DNA of 36,212 nucleotides from an uncultured Roseateles sp. Its GTDB lineage: Bacteria; Pseudomonadota; Gammaproteobacteria; Burkholderiales; Burkholderiaceae. The notes under the pieces are model-generated. The model saw nothing but the letters and a program-made list of their open reading frames with translations, was not told the origin of the DNA and did not search any database. The DNA lies in contig CAMPJJ010000059.1 in NCBI GenBank assembly GCA_946886855.1, forward strand, positions 1 to 36,212, given 5' to 3'. A program made the translations under genes and the position numbers. Shown here in pieces: positions 16,083 through 24,000 of this stretch (the stretch's first letter is position 1; each line of letters begins with the position of its first letter).

Positions 16083-17206
16083 AGCGTTTCTCCCATCGCC
16101 GTGTCGAACGGATGCGTCGTATCGAACGCGCCATGGCGCGACGGCGGCGACGGCAGCGGCGTGTGACCGCCGTAGGTGGACATCGCGGTGGCCAGCGCGT
16201 CGACTGCTTCCGGCGATTGCACCGACACCCGGACCAGTCCTGGCAGCCCGAAGGAGCTGGCGTCGCGCAGTTTGATGCCGAGTGCGCGCAGGCCTTCGAG
16301 CAGTGGTTCCGGCACGCCGTGCCACGGTGACGGCAGGGCGGCGAGCCAGAAGTTGGCGACGCCGCCGTCGATCTGGTCGAAGCCCAGTCCCGCCATCCGG
16401 GCCCATTGCGCCGCGCGCCATTCGCGCAGCAGCGGGAGCGAGGCTTCGAGTTCGTTGCGGATCGACGGCGTGGTCCACGCTTCGAGCAAGGCCTGACCCT
16501 CGGACGACAGCACCCAGCTCGGCGCGAGTTCCGCGACGCGGTCGATCCAGAGTCCGTCGCGCGGTCCGATCAGGTAGGCGCCGCGCACGCCGGTCAGCCC
16601 GAAGGCCTTGTTGGGGCAGGCCAGCCGCCAGGCGCCATCGGCGATCGACTGCGGCAGCGCGCAGGCGCCGGCCAGGCGCAGCGCGTCGTAGGCCTGGTCG
16701 ACGACGAGCTGCGAGCCGCTCTGTCCGAGCGCGAGGGCCACGGCCGCCCATTCGGCGGGGCCGAAGCTCGCGCCGGTCGGGTTGTTGGGATCGCAGACCC
16801 AGACCAGCGAGGGCAGGGTCAGCGAGTCGGCGAGCTGGAAGGCGTCGTCGTAACCGGTCACCTGCAGGCCGAGCGCGTGCGCGGCGGCCGCGTAGTCGCC
16901 GAAGCCGGGTTGCGGCACGCAGACGCGGGTCACGCCGGACAGCATCGCGGCGAGCGTCAGGCGGCGGATCGCTTCCGAGCCGCCGGAGGCTGGCAGCACG
17001 CGGTCGGGTTCGACGCCGTGCCAGTCGCCCAGCCGGGCGCGCAGCGCGGCGTAGGCGGGATCCGGATAACACAGGCGGTCGGCGCGCAGCACCGCGTCGA
17101 GCGCGGCCGGCGGCGGGCCGAGCGGGTGGGCGTTGGTCGAGAAATCGTGGCGCACCGGCGGCCCGGCGTCGGTGCCGCCGTGCATGAGCGACTGGAAGCG
17201 GCTCAC
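16079..17206 (-). CDS. cobD: threonine-phosphate decarboxylase (PLP-dependent; CobC in P. denitrificans naming)
   Basis: This PLP enzyme converts L-threonine O-3-phosphate to (R)-1-aminopropanol O-2-phosphate, the linker between corrin ring and nucleotide loop. It belongs to the class I aminotransferase fold: CDPNNPTGA, VVDQAYDALRL and the PLP-binding Lys200 in CPNKAFGLTGVRGAY. The 375-residue length is normal. The GTG at 17206 overlaps the cbiB stop (GTGA) and has a GAGGAG Shine-Dalgarno about six bases before it, so it is strongly supported; the frame upstream lies within cbiB. It is coupled to cobQ through a second GTGA overlap. Its product is used by CbiB. Confidence 0.92.
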   Translation of the reverse strand: MSRFQSLMHGGTDAGPPVRHDFSTNAHPLGPPPAALDAVLRADRLCYPDPAYAALRARLGDWHGVEPDRVLPASGGSEAIRRLTLAAMLSGVTRVCVPQPGFGDYAAAAHALGLQVTGYDDAFQLADSLTLPSLVWVCDPNNPTGASFGPAEWAAVALALGQSGSQLVVDQAYDALRLAGACALPQSIADGAWRLACPNKAFGLTGVRGAYLIGPRDGLWIDRVAELAPSWVLSSEGQALLEAWTTPSIRNELEASLPLLREWRAAQWARMAGLGFDQIDGGVANFWLAALPSPWHGVPEPLLEGLRALGIKLRDASSFGLPGLVRVSVQSPEAVDALATAMSTYGGHTPLPSPPSRHGAFDTTHPFDTAMGETL

Positions 17207-18168
17207 AGCGTGCTCCTCACGACCGCGAAGCCGCCGCGCAGCGCCGCCGCGCCCAGCGCCAGCAACGCGGCCAGGCCCAGCATCGCGCCGGCGGCGAGGC
17301 GGTGCGCGGTGAGCATGTCCTCGGCGATCACGTCGCCGCCGGACGGATTGAGCCGGTAGTGGCCGGGCTTGCTCAGCACGCGGCCCAGGCGCAGCGCCAT
17401 CGCGCCCATCGGCCAGCCGCCGTTGGGCGAGGGCGTGCGCGCGGCCTCGCGCAGCAGCGGCGCGAGCAGCGCCGGCCGCCACGCGACGAGCGCCAGGCCC
17501 GTGAGCCGCGCCGGGATCCACGACAGCACGTCGTCGGCGCGCGCGGCCCACTTGCCGGCCCATTCCCAGCGACCGCGATAGCCCCACATCGCGTCGGCGG
17601 TGTTGGCGAAGCGGTAGACCGCCGCGCCCGGCAGGCCGGCGATCATGAACCAGAAGAGCGGCGCGATGACGGAGTCGTTGAGGTTCTCCGCAAGCGTCTC
17701 GATGGCGGTCTCGCGGACCTCGCGCGCGCTGAGCTGCGTCGTGTCGCGGCTGACCAGACGCGACAGCCGCGCGCGGCCCTCGTCGAGCGAGCGCGACAGC
17801 GCGGTCTCGACGGCGCCGACCTCGTCGCGCAGCATGCGCCACGCCAGCATCGGCTTCAGCGCCAGTCCCAGCAGCAGCGCCGCGGCCGCCAGCCGCCAGC
17901 CGCCGAACCACGGCTCGAGCCCCGCGATGATCGCGTGCTCGATCGCCCAGGCGATGACGGCGGACAGCGTGATGCCCGCGCTCCACGCGAGCGCGCCGCC
18001 GAGGAAGGCCGCCTTCGCCGACATGCCGCAGAGCCGGTCGCCGAAAAGCCCCAGGAAACGCCCCATGCCGACGACCGGATGCACGGCGGCGGGCGGCTCG
18101 CCGAAGCAGCGGTCGAACAGCAGCGCGATCGGGATGGCGAGGGCGGGCAGCCAGGACATCGGACTCAT
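17203..18168 (-). CDS. cbiB: adenosylcobinamide-phosphate synthase, membrane protein (CbiB; also called CobD)
   Basis: The protein attaches the aminopropanol (phosphate) arm to adenosylcobyric acid at the inner membrane. It has 321 residues and several hydrophobic helices. Family motifs are DRCFGEPPAAVHPVVGMG at the N terminus, ETAIETLAENLNDSVIAPLFW in the middle, YRFANTADAMWGYR, and SPNGGWPMGAMA near the C-terminal third. The ATG at 18168 is followed by a second ATG three codons later (18159); both are possible, and neither has a strong Shine-Dalgarno. It follows cobO by 150 bases that contain a short imperfect GCGTCGTGA repeat. It is translationally coupled to cobD. Confidence 0.94.
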   Translation of the reverse strand: MSPMSWLPALAIPIALLFDRCFGEPPAAVHPVVGMGRFLGLFGDRLCGMSAKAAFLGGALAWSAGITLSAVIAWAIEHAIIAGLEPWFGGWRLAAAALLLGLALKPMLAWRMLRDEVGAVETALSRSLDEGRARLSRLVSRDTTQLSAREVRETAIETLAENLNDSVIAPLFWFMIAGLPGAAVYRFANTADAMWGYRGRWEWAGKWAARADDVLSWIPARLTGLALVAWRPALLAPLLREAARTPSPNGGWPMGAMALRLGRVLSKPGHYRLNPSGGDVIAEDMLTAHRLAAGAMLGLAALLALGAAALRGGFAVVRSTL

Positions 18169-18318
18169 GGGACGGGCGGCGGGATGCGTCGTGAGGCGTC
18201 GTGAAGCGTCGAAGAACGTCGTCCGGCGGCGAGGGCGCTGGCGAGGCGCCGGATGACGGAAAGGGCGACGATGAAAACTGGCGCGCAGCTTAGCCTTCAG
18301 AAGGCGGTCGGAGGGAAG

Positions 18319-18888
18319 TCAATCCTCAATTCCGCGCTGGGCCGGCACTCCTGCCTTGAAGTGATGTTTGATCATGGTCATTTCTGTCACCGTGTCTGCC
18401 AGATCCATCAATTCCTGCGGCGCATTGCGGCCCGTCAGGCAGACGTGCACATGCGCGGGCCGCTCGCGCAGCGTCTCCAGCACCGGCTCCAGCGGCAGCC
18501 AGCCGTAGCGCAGCGGATACATGATCTCGTCGAGCACGACGAGGAAGTGCTCGCCGCCGAGGATGGTGGCCTTCGCGCGTTCCCAGCCGTCGCGTGCGAG
18601 CTGCGCCGAATGGTCCAGGTCCTTGCTCTTCCACGAGAAGCCGTCGCCCAGACCCTCGATGGGCACGCCGATCTGCTCGAACAGCCGGTGCTCGCCGAAG
18701 CGCGCGCTCGGCACCTTCATGAACTGGTAGATGTGGACGCGCTTGCCGCGCCCGTGCGCGCGCAGCGCCAGCCCGAAGGCGGCCGTGCTCTTGCCTTTGC
18801 CGTTGCCGGTGTGGACGATCACCAGCCCCCGGCGTTCGCCGTCGGGAATGATGCGCACGCGGTCGACGGGCGGTTGTTCGATTTCCAT
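18319..18888 (-). CDS. cobO: corrinoid adenosyltransferase (CobO/BtuR)
   Basis: The enzyme transfers the 5'-deoxyadenosyl group of ATP to the cobalt of a cob(I)yrinic acid a,c-diamide or other corrinoid. The 189-residue protein has the family P-loop HTGNGKGKSTAAFG (residues about 26-39), HIYQFMK, and the Asp motif LVVLDEIMYPLRYGW. A GGAG Shine-Dalgarno precedes the ATG at 18888. It is cytoplasmic. In this region it serves both salvage of imported corrinoids and de novo adenosylation. It lies 114 bases after the second TonB receptor gene, and the gap contains a perfect 11-bp hairpin repeat. Expression may therefore be partly separate from the upstream genes. Confidence 0.95.
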   Translation of the reverse strand: MEIEQPPVDRVRIIPDGERRGLVIVHTGNGKGKSTAAFGLALRAHGRGKRVHIYQFMKVPSARFGEHRLFEQIGVPIEGLGDGFSWKSKDLDHSAQLARDGWERAKATILGGEHFLVVLDEIMYPLRYGWLPLEPVLETLRERPAHVHVCLTGRNAPQELMDLADTVTEMTMIKHHFKAGVPAQRGIED

Positions 18889-18933
18889 GTCGGTGCTCCG
18901 GAGAATGGGACCTATCGAGGATCTACTCGGTCT

Positions 18934-18991
18934 ACTCCCTCTCCCGCACTGCGGGAGAGGGCAGGGGTGAGGGCCAGCGGCGGTGGCAGTA
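18934..18991. repeat. dispersed intergenic repeat, copy 2, with perfect 11-bp hairpin
   Basis: Bases 18937-18961 form a perfect 11-bp stem (CCCTCTCCCGC / GCGGGAGAGGG) with an ACT loop. With flanking bases it is the inverted counterpart of the repeat at 13216-13274. It sits between the second TonB receptor gene and cobO, inside the cobalamin gene run. It may act as an attenuator or mRNA stabiliser; no T tract is present. Confidence 0.85.
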
Positions 18992-19002
18992 CGGAAGCTT
19001 TT

Positions 19003-21090
19003 TCAGATCCGCGCGCGCAGGCTCAGTCGGAAGGTGCGCGGCTCCATCGGATGCACGAGGCGCCCGTTGATGCCTTCGCCGTTGTTGCAGCCCGCGCCTT
19101 CGGCGCGCGTGCAGGCCGCGCCCCAGTACTCGATGTCGTTGGCCTTGGTGTCGAAGAGGTTGAGCACGTCCAGGCCGAGCTGCCAGCGGTCGCTGAGCTG
19201 GTAGCCCAACCGCCAGTTGGCGGTGAACACCGCCTTGGACTTCTGCTTGCCGGTTTCCTCGAGCGCATACGCGCCCAGGTAGCGCAGCTTGAAGCCGCTC
19301 GACCACGGGCCCGCCGGCGCCCAGTTCGCCGACATCGAGGCGGACCAGGGCACCGCGTTGGGCACGCGCTTGCCGCTGCCGAACTCCGTCGCCGTCGCCT
19401 CGACGAAGCGCGCTCGCGACCAGGCCACGTCCGCGTCGATCAGCCAGTCGCGACCGACCTGCACATCGTTGGACCATTCCAGCCCCACGCGCTTGGACGC
19501 ACCGCGCGCCTCGGTCACCCCCTCGTCGCCGACGAAGACCAGCTCCGAGGCCAGGTTGGCCTGCCACAGCGCCAGGCTGGTGGTCCAGCCCTTCACCGGC
19601 TTCGTACGCAATCCCAACTCGGTGCTCTTGGTGCGCGCCAGCAGCGGCAGGCGATCGACCTCGCTGCCGTCGGCCGGATTCATCGTCGATGTCGCGCCGC
19701 GCGCATCGTTCGAGCGGAACGCCCGCGCCCAATGCAGATACAGCTCCGTGTCCGCCGCGACGCGCGCGATCAGGCCCAGCTTCGGGCTGAACTGCGACTG
19801 GCTGGCCTTGCCGCCGTTGCTCATGTTGAACTCGCCACCGGTCGGCGAGACCGTCGCCCGCATCGTGTCCCAGCGCCCGCCCACGGTGCTGCGCAGCCAG
19901 TCGGTCCAGCGGCTGCCCAGCTCGACGAAGACGCCGGCGCTGTCCTGGCTGACGCGGTCCTCGCGCACGATGTGCGTGCGCACGCGGTCCACGGTGTCGT
20001 ACAGGCCGAGCGTGCCGATCTTGTCGTGACGCCACTGCAGGCCCCAGGTCAGCTGCTGATCGGCCGGCAGCCAGGCGGCGGGCAGCTGATGCTTCAGCGA
20101 GCCGCCCCAGAGCTTGCGGTGGTCGGCCTGCTCATGCTGGTCGCCGTCGGGGCCGTTGATGAAACCCGAGGGCGCGGAGAACAAGTTCAACGCGTAGTCC
20201 ACCACCCAGGCGTCGGCGGTCCACTGGCCGCCACCCTGGTTGTAGGCGAAGCCGCCGCTCAGGCTGTGGCGATGCGTGCGGCCGCCGTCGTTGGCCACCA
20301 GCGTGCCGTAGCGGCCGATCTCGCCGCTGTCGATGGCGCGCTCGGGCACGTGCTCACTGGCGCGCCAGGAGGCGCTGTAGCTCAGCAGGTCGACGTGCGC
20401 GCCGTTGCGCTCGTCGCCGCGCGTCAGACGGAGCACCGCGTTGCGGCGATGCAGGTCCTCCGCCTGGTCCCACGGACCGTCGTAGACGCTGCCTTCGGCC
20501 GCGCCCAGCAACGACCAGCCGCCGCCGAGCTTCGCACTGCCCGCCGTCAGCGCGCGGCGGTATCCGTAGGGACCGGCCGTCACTTGCGCGAAGGGGCGCT
20601 CGATCTCGCTCAGGTAGCCGATGCGCGCGGCGCCCGTCGTCGCGAAGTCGCCGTCCTCGGCGTTGAACGCGCCCTTGCGGTAGCGCAGGCTGTCGACCAG
20701 CTCCGGGATCAGGAAGTTCAGGTCCATGTAGCCCTGGCCGTGCGCGTGGCTGGCCATGTTCACCGGCATGCCCAGGACGAAAGTCGCGAAGTCGCTGCCG
20801 TGGTCGAGGTTGTAGCCGCGCAGGAAATACTGGTTGGCCTTGCCGTCGCCGCTGTGCTGGGTGACGGTCATGCCGGGCATCGCTTCGAGCAGCTCGGCCG
20901 GTCGCAGCAGCGGGCGCAGCGCCAGGCGCTCGACGCCGACTTCGCCCGCGGAGGCGCTCTCCGCTTCGCCGAGCTGCGCGCGGCTGCTGATGCGGACGGT
21001 GTCGAGCTTGTTGGCCTCCTGCGCCTGCGCGGCGCCTGCCAGCAGCGAGATCGCGCTGGCGATCAGGGTGATGCTGTTCTTCGAGTTCAT
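19003..21090 (-). CDS. TonB-dependent outer-membrane receptor coupled to the CobN-like gene
   Basis: The 695-residue protein has a Sec signal peptide (residues 1-23, ending AQAQ), a TonB-box-like LDTVRIS, a plug domain (ELLEAMPGMTVTQHSGDGKANQYFLRG, given here as its landmarks) and a long beta-barrel region. The barrel ends in FRLSLRARI, without the usual final aromatic residue. Plug features such as YNLDHGSDFATFVLGMPVN differ from the BtuB encoded at 31026-32933, so its ligand may differ too. The ATG at 21090 overlaps the CobN-like stop codon (ATGA), so the pair is translated together. The likely substrate is a corrinoid, another tetrapyrrole or a cobalt chelate that the periplasmic CobN-like protein then processes. 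That is inference from context. Confidence 0.92.
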   Translation of the reverse strand: MNSKNSITLIASAISLLAGAAQAQEANKLDTVRISSRAQLGEAESASAGEVGVERLALRPLLRPAELLEAMPGMTVTQHSGDGKANQYFLRGYNLDHGSDFATFVLGMPVNMASHAHGQGYMDLNFLIPELVDSLRYRKGAFNAEDGDFATTGAARIGYLSEIERPFAQVTAGPYGYRRALTAGSAKLGGGWSLLGAAEGSVYDGPWDQAEDLHRRNAVLRLTRGDERNGAHVDLLSYSASWRASEHVPERAIDSGEIGRYGTLVANDGGRTHRHSLSGGFAYNQGGGQWTADAWVVDYALNLFSAPSGFINGPDGDQHEQADHRKLWGGSLKHQLPAAWLPADQQLTWGLQWRHDKIGTLGLYDTVDRVRTHIVREDRVSQDSAGVFVELGSRWTDWLRSTVGGRWDTMRATVSPTGGEFNMSNGGKASQSQFSPKLGLIARVAADTELYLHWARAFRSNDARGATSTMNPADGSEVDRLPLLARTKSTELGLRTKPVKGWTTSLALWQANLASELVFVGDEGVTEARGASKRVGLEWSNDVQVGRDWLIDADVAWSRARFVEATATEFGSGKRVPNAVPWSASMSANWAPAGPWSSGFKLRYLGAYALEETGKQKSKAVFTANWRLGYQLSDRWQLGLDVLNLFDTKANDIEYWGAACTRAEGAGCNNGEGINGRLVHPMEPRTFRLSLRARI

Positions 21091-24000
21091 GCGGTTCCCT
21101 GGGGGATCAAGTTGTTGTCGTTATGGGGAGTCAGACCCGCGCCACGCGGCGGATTCGGTCGACGCGATTGCCAGATCGCGCCGGCGCACATCAGCAGCGC
21201 CATCGCGACCCAGGCGAGCGCCTGCTCGAGGCGCTGCGCGATCGGCGCGGTCGGTGTCGGCCTCGGCGGTTCCGGCACGCGCTGCAGCGCCAGGCCGCGC
21301 ACGGTGGGCACCGGCGGCACTGCCGGCTGCGCGCGTTGTTCCGGAGGCTTCTGCGCCTTGTCCGCGGGCTGCGGCGCCGCAGGCGAGGCCGGCCGGACGG
21401 CAGGCACGTCCAGCGGCAATTGATCCGCCGTCCAGCGACGCACGTCCGCCAGCTCGTTGTTCAACGGCGCCGCCTTCGTCAGGTCGCGGTACAGCGAGGC
21501 GATCTCCTGCCTCGTCTGCGCGTCCGGCTTCCAGTAGCCCATGCGCTCGGCCTGCACCAGCCGCTCCAGCGCCTGCGCGTAGGCCTGCGGGTTCTGCTTG
21601 AGCCAGGCCGGCACGCCGAGCTGGTGCTTGTCCTTGACCAGCACGTCGTAGAAGCTCTGCCAGTGGTCCGCCCGCACGGTGCCCGGCGCGATGCTCTGCC
21701 AGCCGAAGCTGTACTGCACCGCCTTGAGCACCTGCAGCGCGCCGGACCAGCCCTCCGCCTGCTGCGCCTTCAGCCAGCCGGGGTGCAGGTAGCGGCTCTG
21801 CATCTCCAGTGCGATGGCCTGCGCGGCGGTCTCGGTATGCTGCTCGGTGGCGTCCTGCAGCTGGCTCACGTGCAGCGCGATGTCCTTCGTGCCGCCCGCG
21901 ACCTTCGCCGCCGCGGCCAGGCCGCCGAGGTACTGGAACGGGTCGTCGCTGCTGACCATCGCGTAGAGATGGCTGCTGCGCGACATCAGCGCGGCGTCGG
22001 TGTGACGCAGGTGCGCGCCGAGCGCCTGCTGCGCCTGTGCCGGCGGCACGCTGAGCGGCTCGCCGTCGACGTAGGGCTGGCTCATCGTGGACAGGAACAG
22101 CTGGCCCAGCCGCGGATCGGTCCGCCCGTCCTGGCCCTTCAGGCCGTTGTCCTGCACCGCGTCGGCGATGCCGGTGCCGTAGTCCCCGGCCGGGTTGCCG
22201 AACACGCGCGCCTGCGCCAGGGCTTGCGCCTGCGCGGGCTTCAGCCCGGCCTTGCGCAGCTCGCCGGCGATCGCGCGGTTGTTGCTGGCGATGGCGTTGT
22301 CGGATTCGGCCTCGCCGGCCGCGGCGACCGCCTGGTCGATGAGCTTCATCAGCGCCGGGAACTGGTCGCGGTAGGAGCCGGTGATCGACAGCAGCACGTC
22401 CACGCGCGGACGGCCAAGTTCCTGGGGGCTGAGCAGCTTGATGGCCGTCGGCCGTCCCGTCGCGTCCCACACCGGCGTGGCGCCGAGCGCCACCAGCGCC
22501 TGCGCTTCCATGACGCCTTGATGGCGGAGCGTCTCGCCGGCCCACAGCGACAGCGCCAGTCGCTGCGGCGCGGTGCCGGCCTTGGCCTGCTCCTCGTACC
22601 AGCGCTTGAAGAGCGCCTGCGCGGCCTCGAAGGCCTGCTTCGTCGGCAGACGGTTGGGATCGAGGCCCGTGAGATTGCGGCCCGTCGGCAGGCTCTCCGG
22701 ATTGCGCAGCAGGTCGCCGCCGTAGGCGGCGGGAATGAAGCGCCCATCGAGCGCACGCAGCAGGCCGGGCATCTCGCCTTCGGTCGACAGCCGCGCCGAC
22801 ATCTCCTGCGCGCGCAGCGCGAGCTGGTACAGCGCGGCCTGGTCGATCGGCTTGCGCGCGGCGCGGTTGGGAACGAAGCCGTCGCCGCAGGTGACGGCCG
22901 GGGCGCTCGAAGCGGCGCCTGGTGCCGACGCCGCGTGCTTGAGCTCGGCCGCGACGGCGGAGGCCGCGGAGGCCGCTGCCGCCGTTCCAGCTGCGATGCA
23001 GGCCGACGGCCGCAGGTCGAGATGGCTCGCCGCCTCCGCGTCCTTCAGCGCGAGGTCCAGCCACCGCGCGGGCCGCGCCTTCGCGACGCCTTCATGGTTG
23101 ATGAGGAAGGCCTCGTCGATGTCCTCGCCGAGCGCCTCGATCAGCGGCACGCGCAGCAGCTGCAGGAGGGACCCGCGGCGCTGGTCCTCGTCGGGCACGA
23201 CGCCGAACACCGCAAGCCCCTTGGGTTGCGAGCTCTGCGCGAGCCGGTCCAGGTAGGGATGCAGCAGTTCCAGATAGCCGCTGAAGTTCGCCGCGATCTG
23301 CTCGGCGCTCCAGCCCAGGTCGCGATGCAGGTTGTGTTCGACGAACTGCTGGATCATCTGCCGCTCCAGGCCCTGGCGCGTCGGACCGGGGTCGACGGTC
23401 TCCCACTCATGCATCAGCTCATGCATGTGGGCCATCTGCGCGTTGAATCCGGCCGGCGCGAAGCTCGGCGTGCGATGGCTCACCATCAGCGCGCGGCCGC
23501 GACGCTTGGCGGTGAGCGCCTCGCCGAGGTTGTCGACGATGTACGGATAGATCACCGGCGTGTCGCCGAGCGGCAGCCACACGGGGTCCATCACGTCCGG
23601 CCCGCGGATTTTTCCCGGCGCCCATTCCTGCGTGCCGTGCGTGCCGAAGTGGATGATCGCGTCGGCCTGCCGGGCCCACAGGTAGGTGGCCAGGTAGTGG
23701 TGCGACAGCGGCGTCTTGCTGCGATGCATGAACGGGTCCTGCCCGTTGCGCAGCGTCTCCTCGCGCGGCGGCTGCGGCAGCACGGTGAGCGCGCCCAGCT
23801 TCAGGCGCGGGATCACGAAGACCGGCTCGCCGCGCACGCGCAGCACGTAGCGGCTGCTGGCGGGCGCGCCCCAGCGCGCGACGATGGGATCGCGCACCGC
23901 CTTGGGCAGCGCGTCGAACCACGCCGTGTAGCGCGCGAGCGGGAAGGCCTCGGCCTCGTCGGCATCGAGCAGCGCCTGCAGGTCGGTGCCCGGGTAGTAA

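Noticed and set aside
18889..19002. A second cobalamin riboswitch before cobO
   Set aside because: None of the conserved aptamer boxes is present; only the hairpin repeat is seen. The gaps at 18169-18318 and 27519-27609 also lack them.
18253..21423. A plus-strand open frame of 1056 codons opposite cobO and the TonB receptor
   Set aside because: Same reason: composition is that of reverse-complement GC-rich codons, and it spans two real genes and their gap.
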